The notes under the pieces were generated by a model. That model was not told the DNA's origin. It saw nothing but the letters and a program-made list of their open reading frames with translations, and ran no database searches. Below are positions 8,570-16,431 of a stretch of 64,000 nucleotides of DNA, piece after piece. The position numbers and the translations under genes are program-made. This DNA comes from Bradyrhizobium sp. CCGUVB4N (lineage in GTDB: Bacteria; Pseudomonadota; Alphaproteobacteria; Rhizobiales; Xanthobacteraceae), in contig NZ_JANADP010000001.1 in assembly GCF_024199945.1 (NCBI RefSeq), positions 3,286,001-3,350,000 on the forward strand, in the 5' to 3' direction. Position 1 is the first letter of the stretch. The number at the start of each line of letters is the position of its first letter.

Positions 8570-8686
8570 TCGATCAGCAACTCGACGCAAGACCATCTTG
8601 CGGAACTCCGCTGAGCTGACGCGCTGGCAAAAGGCAGCACGCCGCGCGGTCGCCTCGCGCGGACGATGAAGCTCCGGGGAGAAACC

Positions 8687-9898
8687 ATGAAAGCCGCTTT
8701 GGTCCTGGCCGCAGCGCTGGCTGCCGCCTGTCTGTCCGCGCCTGCCTCCGCACAGAAATCCTACGGTCCAGGGGTCACCGACACCGAGATCAAGATCGGC
8801 AACACCATGCCCTATAGCGGGCCGGCGTCGCCGCTCGGCATCACCGGGCGGGTGCTGTCGGCCTATTTCGAAGAGATCAACGACAAGGGCGGCGTCAACG
8901 GCCGCAAGCTCAATCTGTTGTCGCTCGACGACGCCTTCTCGCCGCCGAAGACCATGGAAGCGGCGCGGCGGCTGGTCGAGGGCGACGGCGTCGCCTTCAT
9001 CTTCGCGACCATGGGGACCGCGCCAAGCTCGGCGATCGCAAAATATCTCAACAGCAACAAGGTGCCGCAGCTGTTCTTGATCAGCTCGGCCTCGAAGTGG
9101 AACGATCCCGCCAACATGCCGTGGTCGATGGCGCTGCCCTGGGCGCCGAACTACACCAGCGAAGCCGCGATCGATGTGGCCTATGCCCGCGCCAAGAATC
9201 CGAACGCGCGCTTCGCCGTGCTCTACCAGAACGACGACGCCGGCAAGGAATATTTTCGCGGCGTCAAGGAAGCGCTCGGCGCTGACGCCGACAAGGCGAT
9301 CGCGATGGCCTCGAGCTTCGAGGTCACCGATCCCACCGTCGATTCCCAGGTGCTGACGCTGGCCAACACCAAGGCCGACGTCTTCATGATCTACTCGGTG
9401 ACGCCGCGCGCCTGCGCGCAAGCGATCCGAAAAGCGCATGAGGTCGGCTGGCAGCCGACGCGCTTCCTGGCCTCCGGCTGCGCCAACAAGGCGACCGTGA
9501 TGGCGCCGGCGGGCCTCGACGCCGGCAAGGGCGTGCTGTCGCTCGGCTCGCTCAAGCCGTTCACGGCCGAGCCGAAGGACGATCCGGCGATGTCGGCCTA
9601 TATCGACTTCATGAAGCGGCGCCTGCCCAATGCCGACATCAACAACGTCGCCGCGCTCTACGGCTATACGGTGGCCGAAGCGCTGGTGGTGGTGCTGAAG
9701 CAGTGCAAGGACAATCTGACGCGCGAGAACATCATGGCGCAGGCCTCGAACCTGAAGAACGTGCCGCTGTCGCTGCTGCTGCCTGGGATCACGCTCAACA
9801 CCACGCCGCAGGATTTCCGTCCGATCAAGGACGGCTACATGCTGCAGTTCGACGGCAATGATTGGGTGGTTGCGAGCGAGCTGCTGAAGGGGACCTAA
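8687..9898 (+). CDS. ABC transporter substrate-binding protein (branched-chain amino acid type)
   Basis: A 403-residue periplasmic binding protein of the LivK family. The start at 8687 follows GGGGAGAAACC and gives a clean signal peptide (MKAALVLAAALAAACLSAPASA-Q); an ATG at 8666 would spoil it. The mature N-terminus, YGPGVTDTEIKIGNTMPYSG, is typical of the family and is followed by two Rossmann-like lobes. No permease or ATPase genes accompany it, so it is an orphan binding protein, as is common in Bradyrhizobium. The neighbouring acyl-CoA dehydrogenase suggests an aromatic or fatty-acid-like ligand; that is inference. Confidence 0.87.
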   Translation: MKAALVLAAALAAACLSAPASAQKSYGPGVTDTEIKIGNTMPYSGPASPLGITGRVLSAYFEEINDKGGVNGRKLNLLSLDDAFSPPKTMEAARRLVEGDGVAFIFATMGTAPSSAIAKYLNSNKVPQLFLISSASKWNDPANMPWSMALPWAPNYTSEAAIDVAYARAKNPNARFAVLYQNDDAGKEYFRGVKEALGADADKAIAMASSFEVTDPTVDSQVLTLANTKADVFMIYSVTPRACAQAIRKAHEVGWQPTRFLASGCANKATVMAPAGLDAGKGVLSLGSLKPFTAEPKDDPAMSAYIDFMKRRLPNADINNVAALYGYTVAEALVVVLKQCKDNLTRENIMAQASNLKNVPLSLLLPGITLNTTPQDFRPIKDGYMLQFDGNDWVVASELLKGT

Positions 9899-9917
9899 CG
9901 TGCCGCAGAGACAGTGC

Positions 9918-10068
9918 ACCCTCTCCCCTTGCGGGAGAGGGTGGATCGCCGCGAAGCGGCGAGACGGGTGAGGGGTATATCTCCGCGAGTCGAGTTGTCA
10001 TTTGAATATATGGAGAGATACCCCTCATCCGGCGCTTCGCGCCACCTTCTCCCGCAAGGGGAGAAGGG
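9918..10068. repeat. Inverted pair of palindromic intergenic repeats
   Basis: Two related units of roughly 60 bp face each other. The left one (9918-9984) starts CCCTCTCCCCTTGCGGGAGA. The right one (10012-10068), read on the other strand, starts CCCTTCTCCCCTTGCGGGAG. Each unit contains its own hairpins (CTCCCC..GGGGAG-like and CGCGAAGCG cores) and a shared GAGGGGTAT tail. The layout is that of REP-type elements between genes. Together the two units can fold into a long stem and may act as a transcription barrier between the binding-protein and dehydrogenase genes. Confidence 0.7.
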
Positions 10069-10119
10069 AAGAGGCACCTTCATCAGGCGCGGCTTTCTCG
10101 ACGCGAACAGGAGACCATC

Positions 10120-11334
10120 ATGGACTTTCAACACTCCGCCCGTTCGCTCGAGCTGCAGGAGCGCGTCGGCCGGTTCATGCGGACGCATGTCGAGCCGGTC
10201 GAGGAACTCTATTACGAGCAGGTGAAGCCGGAGGCCGCGCGCTACAAGACACCGCAAGTGCTGCAGGATCTGAAGCGGCTGGCGCAGGAGCAGGGGCTCT
10301 GGAACCTGTTTCTGTCAGGTGAACACGGACCCGGCCTGACCAATCTCGAATACGCGCCCGTGAAGGAGATCATGGGCCGCATCCTCTGGGCGCCCGAAGT
10401 GTTCAATTGCTCGGCGCCCGATGTCGGCAACATGGAGGTGCTCGCCAATTACGGCACCAAGGCGCAGCAGGAGCGCTGGCTGAAGCCGCTGCTGGAAGGC
10501 CGCATCCGCTCCGGTTTCTCGATGACCGAGCCGCAGGTCGCCTCCAGCGATGCCACCAACATCCAGTGTGCGATCACGCGCGACGGCGACGACTACGTCA
10601 TCAACGGGCGGAAGTGGTTCACCTCGGGCGCGATGAACGAGGATTGCGAGATCCTGATCGTGATGGGCAAGACCGCGCCCGACGATCCTGATCGTCATCG
10701 CCAGCAATCCATGATCCTGGTGCCGAGAGCGACGCCCGGCGTCCGCATCATCAGGGACATGCTCACCTATGGCTATGACGACGCGCCGGTCGGCCATCCC
10801 GAGATCGTCTACGAGAATGTCCGCGTGCCCGCCGAGAACATGCTGCTCGGCGAGGGCCGCGGCTTCGAGATCGCGCAAGGCCGGCTCGGCCCCGGCCGCA
10901 TCCATCATTGCATGCGGCTGATCGGCTGCGCCCAGCGTGCCCTCGAATTGATGTGCCAGCGCTCGGTCTCCCGCGTTGCGTTCGGCAAGCCGCTCGCCGA
11001 GCAGGGCTCGGTGCGCGAGGACATTGCGCATTCCTTCTGCGAGATCGCGCAGGCGCGACTGCTCACGCTGCAGGCCGCCGACAAGATGGACCGCGAAGGC
11101 AACAAGGCTGCGCGTGACCTGATCGCCGCGGCCAAGATCGTGGTGCCCAGCATGGCCGCCCGCGTGATCGATCGCGCCATCCAGATCCATGGCGCCGCCG
11201 GCGTCTCGCAGGATACGTTCCTCGCGCGTGCCTACGTCTATGCGCGCTTCATCCGCATCGGTGATGGCCCGGATCAGGTGCATCTCGCCGCCGTCGGCAA
11301 GGAGCTGATCAAGCGCGGCGGCGTGATGGGGTAG
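10120..11334 (+). CDS. Acyl-CoA dehydrogenase
   Basis: A 404-residue flavoprotein of the acyl-CoA dehydrogenase family. Visible are the N-terminal helical domain, the beta-domain signature [17 protein letters not shown] (FAD and substrate contacts), WFTSGAM, and the C-terminal helical domain with [22 protein letters not shown], where the FAD-contacting loop sits. The length and the FSMTEP motif place it near the ACAD10/11 or long-chain branch. It catalyses alpha,beta-dehydrogenation of an acyl-CoA; chain specificity is unknown. It lies beyond a repeat pair from the binding-protein gene, so cotranscription is not certain. Confidence 0.88.
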   Translation: MDFQHSARSLELQERVGRFMRTHVEPVEELYYEQVKPEAARYKTPQVLQDLKRLAQEQGLWNLFLSGEHGPGLTNLEYAPVKEIMGRILWAPEVFNCSAPDVGNMEVLANYGTKAQQERWLKPLLEGRIRSGFSMTEPQVASSDATNIQCAITRDGDDYVINGRKWFTSGAMNEDCEILIVMGKTAPDDPDRHRQQSMILVPRATPGVRIIRDMLTYGYDDAPVGHPEIVYENVRVPAENMLLGEGRGFEIAQGRLGPGRIHHCMRLIGCAQRALELMCQRSVSRVAFGKPLAEQGSVREDIAHSFCEIAQARLLTLQAADKMDREGNKAARDLIAAAKIVVPSMAARVIDRAIQIHGAAGVSQDTFLARAYVYARFIRIGDGPDQVHLAAVGKELIKRGGVMG

Positions 11335-11750
11335 CGAGGTTGGCGCCTCGTCGTCATCGCAATTTGAAGTCGAATCTCCGCTGCTTTCCGTGAGTTCGCA
11401 GTAGCTGCGTGAGCGCTGATCGTTGCGGAACAACGACATGCAGCGTGGCTGCAGTGTGGCGTCATTGCGGTTTTCGCGCGCGCTGCGCCATGCATCTTCG
11501 TCGCTGACCACGTAAGACTCCGGATGTCGTGATGCGCGATTCTTCGGAGTCATGTTGCTGACGCATTCCCTGTCTTAGACGTCGACAACGAAAACACTGT
11601 GCGGGACCGCTCTGGTTCCTGCGACGGTTCCGCAGCCAGGGGTTGGCGCGAATCCGCAAAAGACTGGCGCAAGTTCAAAACGCTTCCGCGTTTGCTTGAC
11701 CAGGTTCTGCGGCCTCGGGAACCGGACGATCGAAAATCAAAGGAGATGTA
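11335..11750. other. Intergenic region, 416 bp, no convincing gene
   Basis: No supported coding frame is seen. A short hairpin CGAGG-TTGGCG-CCTCG follows the dehydrogenase stop but lacks a T-run. TCGTTG-CGGAA-CAACGA (about 11417-11433) is an isolated inverted repeat. AAAGGAGATGTA just before 11751 is the ribosome-binding site of the next gene. Confidence 0.4.
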
Positions 11751-12242
11751 ATGGTGTTCCGCTCGAGCGCCGCAATTTGCGGCGCCCTGGCTACGCTTGC
11801 CGTTTCTGTCAGCGTTGCTCGTAGTGAAACAGTTGGGGTTCATTCAAGTGCCGTCGTCGATGCTGCCTCGGGCAAGAGGATCGTTGGCGCAGCATCCACG
11901 TATAATCCATTCAAGCCCGGCAAGGAGGAAGGCGGTCCAAAGACAGCCTCGGGCGAGCGCTATGATCCCGAGGTCTGGACGGCTGCGATCAAGACGAGCC
12001 TGCGTCAGAAATTCGGTGGGGTCCAATTCGGTGCGAGACCGAAATTCGCGCTGGTCGAGGCCATCGGCAAGAAGGTCATCGTCAAGATCAATGACGTGGG
12101 GCCGCTCAGGCCCGGCCGCATCATCGACCTCAATGAGCGGACCATGCGCCATTTCGATCCGAGCATGGAGCGCGGAGTCATTCCTGACGTGACGGTCACG
12201 CCGCTGGCCGGCGACGACTGGACTTGCGGGCCGGTTGGCTGA
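11751..12242 (+). CDS. RlpA-like double-psi beta-barrel exported protein
   Basis: A 163-residue protein with a signal peptide (MVFRSSAAICGALATLAVSV, cleavage likely after VARS or nearby). The mature part matches the RlpA/double-psi beta-barrel fold: GAASTYNPF near the start, TASGERYDP, then VKINDVGPLRPGRIIDLNER and a tail rich in beta-strand residues. RlpA proteins bind or cleave denuded peptidoglycan at septa. No SPOR domain and no lipobox cysteine are present, so it is a soluble periplasmic variant. Strong ribosome-binding site AAAGGAG. A FixK/FNR-type box starts 8 bases after its stop. Confidence 0.75.
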   Translation: MVFRSSAAICGALATLAVSVSVARSETVGVHSSAVVDAASGKRIVGAASTYNPFKPGKEEGGPKTASGERYDPEVWTAAIKTSLRQKFGGVQFGARPKFALVEAIGKKVIVKINDVGPLRPGRIIDLNERTMRHFDPSMERGVIPDVTVTPLAGDDWTCGPVG

Positions 12243-12249
12243 ACGTTCG

Positions 12250-12263
12250 TTGATCTGGATCAA
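12250..12263 (+). promoter_or_regulatory. FixK/FNR-type box TTGAT-CTGG-ATCAA
   Basis: A perfect 14-bp FNR/FixK palindrome lies between the RlpA-like gene and the small gene at 12332. Its centre is 75 bases before that ATG. With the usual -41.5 placement the transcript would start near 12298. In Bradyrhizobium FixK2 activates genes under low oxygen through TTG(A/C)-N6-(T/G)CAA sites, which this fits. Confidence 0.55.
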
Positions 12264-12331
12264 CGAGGACATGCCGCGGGATGGCGCGATGCAATTGCGC
12301 CATCCCATCCGCATCGCACCGGAGCCCCGTC

Positions 12332-12595
12332 ATGTGGGTCCTGATGTACGTGTTTTCCTATTCGATCAGTCCGGCCGCGACCAACGACCGGACCGAATGG
12401 CGGCTGCTGCCGACCGTCGTGTTTCAGGAATTCTCGACCGAGGAGCGGTGCAAGGCGGCCAAGTCGACGCTCGAGGCGAGCCTGAGTCAGGCGGGAGCCA
12501 GGTTGAAGAGCGGCCTGGAAGATCTGAAGAGCCTGGGAAAGGCCGATCCAAGTCAGATCATCATCGCCTACAACGTGGAATGCCTGCCGAAATAG
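12332..12595 (+). CDS. Hypothetical protein, 87 aa
   Basis: Starts at ATG 12332 (MWVLMYVFSYS); an in-frame ATG at 12281 lies near the predicted transcript start and is not favoured. The N-terminus is hydrophobic but short, and the rest is soluble with a helical stretch (EERCKAAKSTLEASLSQAGARLKSGLEDLK) and two cysteines, one near the C-terminus in YNVECLPK. No family is recognised. The base composition matches neighbouring genes. It is the first gene after the FixK-type box, suggesting oxygen-dependent expression. Confidence 0.6.
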   Translation: MWVLMYVFSYSISPAATNDRTEWRLLPTVVFQEFSTEERCKAAKSTLEASLSQAGARLKSGLEDLKSLGKADPSQIIIAYNVECLPK

Positions 12596-12718
12596 GCTGA
12601 ACAACTTACCTGCTTGGCCCTGCGGCGAACGAGACCTGCCGTCGCCCGTAAATCTCCCAATGGACGTTTTGGCACAAACTGCACAGGTCCTTGACTTGAT
12701 CATCGGTTAAGTTCGGGC

Positions 12719-12808
12719 ATGGGCATTGAGTTGATCGTGCGTGTGGTGACCATTGCGGCCGGTGTTTTCACCGTCGTCGCCGTGTCCGCGCTCGTATTGC
12801 TCCATTGA
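12719..12808 (+). CDS. Putative 29-aa single-span membrane peptide
   Basis: ATG at 12719, TGA at 12806. After MGIELIVRV the peptide is almost entirely hydrophobic (VTIAAGVFTVVAVSALVLLH), enough for one transmembrane helix. No strong ribosome-binding site is obvious, so translation is uncertain. Its stop codon lies inside the second FixK-type box. Confidence 0.3.
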   Translation: MGIELIVRVVTIAAGVFTVVAVSALVLLH

Positions 12809-12818
12809 TCTATCTCAA
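12805..12818 (+). promoter_or_regulatory. FixK/FNR-type box TTGAT-CTAT-CTCAA
   Basis: Matches TTGA-N6-TCAA exactly and the FNR palindrome in 9 of 10 arm positions. Its centre is about 67 bases before the 26-aa reading frame at 12879 and about 218 bases before the kinase gene at 13030. It is the second such site within 560 bp. Confidence 0.45.
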
Positions 12819-12878
12819 CTGGCGACCCCGGCGCGGGTGTTTCCTGCGATCGGCAGGACATGCAAGCGGGGTGCAACG

Positions 12879-12959
12879 ATGCGGCCGTGGGCTTTGCATT
12901 CGCTGGTTTGGGGCCTGACCGCCATCGGCCTGATCGCCATCGTCTCCATGATGCTCTGA
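12879..12959 (+). CDS. Putative 26-aa single-span membrane peptide
   Basis: ATG 12879 to TGA 12957. The sequence MRPWALHSLVWGLTAIGLIAIVSMML is one hydrophobic helix with a positively charged N-terminus. A GGGG stretch lies about 8 bases upstream. It sits at the expected distance downstream of a FixK-type box. Small membrane peptides of this kind accompany respiratory complexes in many bacteria, but nothing here ties it to one. Confidence 0.3.
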   Translation: MRPWALHSLVWGLTAIGLIAIVSMML

Positions 12960-13029
12960 GAATGATGCTCTGAGACGATGGGCCTGCGCGGCCCATTGCA
13001 GGCTGCAGCATGGCGATGGATGATGAGGC

Positions 13030-13554
13030 ATGGCAGGTCAACATCCCATCCCCACCCTCATCGTCTTCGGCGGCCTTCCCGGTACCGGGAAGACCACGCT
13101 CTCGCGCGAACTGACGCGACGGTTGGCCGCGACCTATATCCGCGTCGACGCGATCGAACAGACCCTGCGCACGGCGGGCCAGGACGTCGGCCCGATGGGC
13201 TACGTCATCGCCAATGCACTGGCGGGAGAAAATCTGCGGCTCGGCCGCATGGTCGTCGCGGACTGCGTCAATCCAGTGCAGGCAAGCCGTGACGGCTGGC
13301 GGCAAACGGCCATGCAGGCATCGGCGCGCATCGCCGAGATCGAAGTGATCTGCAGCGACGTGGCTCTGCACCGGCAGCGCGCGGAAGCGCGCGCGTCGGA
13401 CATCGCGGGCCTCAAACTGCCGGGCTGGCAGGACATCGTCGGCCGGCATTATGAGTCATGGGATCGCGACCGTCTGGTGCTCGATACCGCCGATGATTCG
13501 ATCGATCAACTGCTCGAACGTGCCGAGAGTTATGTTCGCGACGGGATCGGGTGA
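13030..13554 (+). CDS. P-loop kinase-like protein (AAA/zeta-toxin-like fold)
   Basis: A 174-residue protein with a Walker A motif at about residues 14-22 (GGLPGTGKTT), a DAIE acidic motif after the second strand, and VVADCVNP as the Walker B-like strand. Size and layout match small predicted ATP-dependent kinases such as gluconate-kinase-like or Zeta-like phosphotransferases. No antitoxin-like gene is adjacent, so a toxin role is not supported. Substrate unknown. Confidence 0.75.
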   Translation: MAGQHPIPTLIVFGGLPGTGKTTLSRELTRRLAATYIRVDAIEQTLRTAGQDVGPMGYVIANALAGENLRLGRMVVADCVNPVQASRDGWRQTAMQASARIAEIEVICSDVALHRQRAEARASDIAGLKLPGWQDIVGRHYESWDRDRLVLDTADDSIDQLLERAESYVRDGIG

Positions 13555-13671
13555 TCCGGTTTCACGCCCGCGCGACATTTTGTCAGCACGATCCCGTCAT
13601 CATCCGTTCAAGATTCGCGGCTAATGTTTCATTCGACGGTTGGTTCGCCGGATGTACGCGGACTGGATCGC

Positions 13672-13706
13672 AAGCCTCGGCCTTCGTGCCGGGGCTTTTC
13701 GTTTTT
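13672..13706 (+). terminator. Rho-independent terminator
   Basis: Arms AAGCCTCGGC (13672-13681) and GCCGGGGCTT (13688-13697), with one G-T pair and a 6-base loop, followed by a T-rich run. It lies between the kinase gene (+) and the convergent LysR gene (-). Confidence 0.75.
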
Positions 13707-13724
13707 GGAGCACGAAAAAGCGGG

Positions 13725-14633
13725 TCAGCCGCGCTTTCTTCGCGCTTCGTTGTAGCGGAGCGCGTCGACGATCACCTTGAACGCCGCCGAGTTCTGCCGT
13801 GAGGTCGGATAGTAGATGTAGTAGCCGTCGAATTTCGGCGACCAGTCGTCGAGCACGATGACGAGCTCGCCGGACCGGAGCTGCCGCGTCACCATGTCCT
13901 CGGGAAGGTAGGCGATGCCGAAGCCGTTCACGGCCGCCTCGATCATGGCGCGGGAGTCGTTGAAGGTCAGTTGCCCCTCGACCCGCACCCGGAGGTCGGG
14001 ACCATTTTTGGCGAACTCCCACACATAATGGCCACCGGCCGCCGCGCGCCGCTTGATGCAGACGTGATCGAGGAGATCCTGCGGATGCTTCGGCTTCGGA
14101 TGCTGTTTCAGATAGGCAGGCGAGGCGACCGCGACCAGCCGCCAATCCGGGCCGACGCGCACGGCGATCATGTCCTTCTCGGCGCTCTCGCCGAGGCGGA
14201 TGCCGGCATCGAAACCGTCTTCGACGATGTTGCGAAAGGCCGTGTCGAGGCTGAACTCGACCTTGATGTCGGGATACTTTTTTAGCACCGGCGCCAGCTT
14301 CGGCCAGACCACCTTGTCCAGCGCGTGGTCCGAGAGCGTGATCCGGATGGTGCCGGACGGCGTGTCGCGCAGCGACATCAGCGCGGCGATATCGCGCTCG
14401 ATCTCCTCGATGCGCGGTGCGACTGACTGCTGCAGTCGCTCGCCGGCCTCGGTCAGGCCGACACTTCGGGTCGTGCGCGTGAGAAGCCGCAGGCCCATCT
14501 GCGATTCCAGCCGCTTGATCGTATGGCTGAGCGTCGACTGCACGACGCCCAGTTTGGCGGCGGCCTTCGTGAAGCTGCGCTCGCGGGCGACCGCCACGAA
14601 AGCCAGCAGATCGTTGAAATCCTGAGCTGCCAT
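13725..14633 (-). CDS. LysR-family transcriptional regulator
   Basis: A 302-residue LysR regulator. The N-terminal winged HTH reads FVAVARERSFTKAAAKLGVVQSTLSHTIKRLE. The C-terminal substrate-binding domain includes GTIRITLSDHALDKVVWP and DAGIRLGES. It is divergent from the MFS/cupin/alcohol dehydrogenase operon, and an inverted repeat sits between the two (14659-14691), so it probably controls that operon. The start MAAQDFNDLLAF at 14633 is the usual LysR N-terminus. Confidence 0.92.
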   Translation of the reverse strand: MAAQDFNDLLAFVAVARERSFTKAAAKLGVVQSTLSHTIKRLESQMGLRLLTRTTRSVGLTEAGERLQQSVAPRIEEIERDIAALMSLRDTPSGTIRITLSDHALDKVVWPKLAPVLKKYPDIKVEFSLDTAFRNIVEDGFDAGIRLGESAEKDMIAVRVGPDWRLVAVASPAYLKQHPKPKHPQDLLDHVCIKRRAAAGGHYVWEFAKNGPDLRVRVEGQLTFNDSRAMIEAAVNGFGIAYLPEDMVTRQLRSGELVIVLDDWSPKFDGYYIYYPTSRQNSAAFKVIVDALRYNEARRKRG

Positions 14634-14658
14634 GGCCGTTACTATTCATGGCCCACAT

Positions 14659-14691
14659 CGATTAATGCAAGCAAATTATAGCGGCTAATCG
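14659..14691. promoter_or_regulatory. Candidate LysR operator CGATTA-N21-TAATCG
   Basis: Inverted arms CGATTA (14659-14664) and TAATCG (14686-14691) lie in the 127-bp gap between the divergent LysR and MFS genes. LysR tetramers often bind such widely spaced dyads. Position and symmetry are the only support. Confidence 0.45.
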
Positions 14692-14760
14692 AACGCCGCA
14701 CGGGGCTCTATGTGTTGCGATGAACGGCGCCGGGCTTGGGCGCTTACATACGGAACCCCT

Positions 14761-15990
14761 ATGGACGTCACGACAGATCAGAAGACAGTGCAGCCGATGG
14801 CCGCATGGAGTGCGGTTTTCGCCGTATCTCTTTGCGCCTCGACGCTCGTCGCAACCGAATGGATGCCGGTGAGCCTGCTCACGCCGATTGCGGACACTCT
14901 CCAACTGACGGAAGGACAGGCCGGGCAAGCGATTTCCATCTCCGGCCTGTTTGCTATTCTCACCAGTCTTTTCATCTCGGCGTCGACGCGCGGGATCGAT
15001 CGTCGATCGGTGCTGCTGGGGCTCACTTGTATTACGCTGGTTTCCGGTGTCGTCGTGGCGTTCGCGCCGAACTACCCGGTCTTCATGCTCGGGCGCGCTT
15101 TGGTGGGCATGGCCGTCGGCGGCTTCTGGTCGATGTCTGCCGCAACCATGATCCGCATCGTGCCCGCGAAGGACGTGCCGCGCGCACTCTCGGTTCTTAA
15201 CGGTGGGAACGCGCTGGCAACGACGATTGCCGCGCCGATGGGAAGCTTCCTCGGGCAATATATCGGCTGGCGGGGTGCGTTCTTCTGCGTCGTGCCGATC
15301 GCGGCGCTGACCCTGCTTTGGCAATTCGTCACGCTGCCGAAGATGCCGAGCCAGGAGCGCGCAGGCGCGGCGGCCGCCTTCAAGGTCCTGCGCCGACCGG
15401 AAGTGCCCTACGGCATGCTTGCAGCGGCGTTGTTCTTCCTCGGGCAGTTCTCGCTGTTCACCTACCTGCGGCCGTTCTTCGAAACGATCACGCGCATCGA
15501 CGTCACGACCATTTCGGCGTTGCTGCTCGTGATGGGCGTGGCCGGTCTCATCGGCACGTCGTTGATCGGGATCGTCATCCGCGAACGGCTTTACACCTCC
15601 CTCGCTGTCATGCCGTTCGCGATGGCCCTGATTGCCATCGCGCTGACGGTCTTCGGATCCTCATTCGCCGCAACTGCTGCGCTGATATTCTTGTGGGGCT
15701 TCATTGGCACTGCTGCACCGGTCGGCTGGTGGACCTGGCTCAGCAAAGCCTTGCCGGATGACGCGGAAGCAGGCGGAGGCCTTATGGTCGCGGTGGTTCA
15801 GCTCGCGATCACGCTGGGCGCAGCAGGCGGCGGCGTGCTGTTCGACAGCAACGGCTATCGTGCCACGTTCCTGTTCAGCGGCGTTATCCTCGTTCTCTCT
15901 TCGATCGTCATTCTGATCGGAGCGCTGCGCCGCAAGGTGAAAGCGGACTCGCAGTGCGCCGCCTGCGTGCCGGCGAGCGCCACTCCATAA
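14761..15990 (+). CDS. MFS transporter (drug/sugar efflux-like)
   Basis: A 409-residue, 12-helix major facilitator. The AraJ/Bcr-like features are VATEWMPVSLLTPIADTL in helix 1, the loop 2-3 motif around RGIDRRSVLLG, and GRALVGMAVGGFWSMSAATMIRI in helices 4-5. The start at 14761 is preferred over an in-frame upstream start. It is the first gene of the operon controlled by the divergent LysR; the cupin follows after 24 bp. A role in exporting the substrate or product of the cupin and dehydrogenase is inferred. Confidence 0.87.
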   Translation: MDVTTDQKTVQPMAAWSAVFAVSLCASTLVATEWMPVSLLTPIADTLQLTEGQAGQAISISGLFAILTSLFISASTRGIDRRSVLLGLTCITLVSGVVVAFAPNYPVFMLGRALVGMAVGGFWSMSAATMIRIVPAKDVPRALSVLNGGNALATTIAAPMGSFLGQYIGWRGAFFCVVPIAALTLLWQFVTLPKMPSQERAGAAAAFKVLRRPEVPYGMLAAALFFLGQFSLFTYLRPFFETITRIDVTTISALLLVMGVAGLIGTSLIGIVIRERLYTSLAVMPFAMALIAIALTVFGSSFAATAALIFLWGFIGTAAPVGWWTWLSKALPDDAEAGGGLMVAVVQLAITLGAAGGGVLFDSNGYRATFLFSGVILVLSSIVILIGALRRKVKADSQCAACVPASATP

Positions 15991-16014
15991 CGCAACTCAT
16001 CAAGGAGGCAACAG

Positions 16015-16431
16015 ATGCAGATTCGACAAGCAGGCTCCCAGGCGTCGATGCGGGCTCCGGCGGAGTATTTCACCGGCACGGTCCGTATCGATCCCCTGTT
16101 TCCGGCCACAGATCCGTCGCGCGTCGCCGGCAACCACGTCACGTTCGAGCCCGGCGCGCGCACGGCGTGGCATACGCACCCGTTCGGTCAAACCCTCATC
16201 GTCACGTCCGGCCGCGGCCGCGTGCAGCGTTGGGGCGGACCGATCGAGGACATCCGGCCAGGCGACGTGGTCTCGTTCGAGCCCGGTGAGAAGCACTGGC
16301 ACGGGGCGTCGCAACAGACGGCCATGAGCCATATCGCCATCCAGGAGGCGCTTAACGGCAGCCCGGTCGAATGGATGGAAAAGGTCAGCGACGAACAGTA
16401 CGGCGCAGCTGCCGCCAACGGAGACCGATAA
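16015..16431 (+). CDS. Cupin protein resembling (R)-mandelonitrile lyase
   Basis: A 138-residue single-domain cupin. [23 protein letters not shown] and [16 protein letters not shown] closely follow the manganese-dependent cupin hydroxynitrile lyases, whose metal ligands are the His-x-His pair, the Gln and the later His (WHTH, Q, HWH). These enzymes add or remove cyanide at aldehydes in vitro; the native role is less clear. Ribosome-binding site AAGGAGG before ATG 16015. The stop overlaps the next gene's start by one base. Function from similarity only. Confidence 0.75.
   Translation: MQIRQAGSQASMRAPAEYFTGTVRIDPLFPATDPSRVAGNHVTFEPGARTAWHTHPFGQTLIVTSGRGRVQRWGGPIEDIRPGDVVSFEPGEKHWHGASQQTAMSHIAIQEALNGSPVEWMEKVSDEQYGAAAANGDR

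Noticed and set aside
13030..13554. Zeta-type toxin of a toxin-antitoxin pair
   Set aside because: It has a kinase P-loop, but no small antitoxin gene overlaps or adjoins it.
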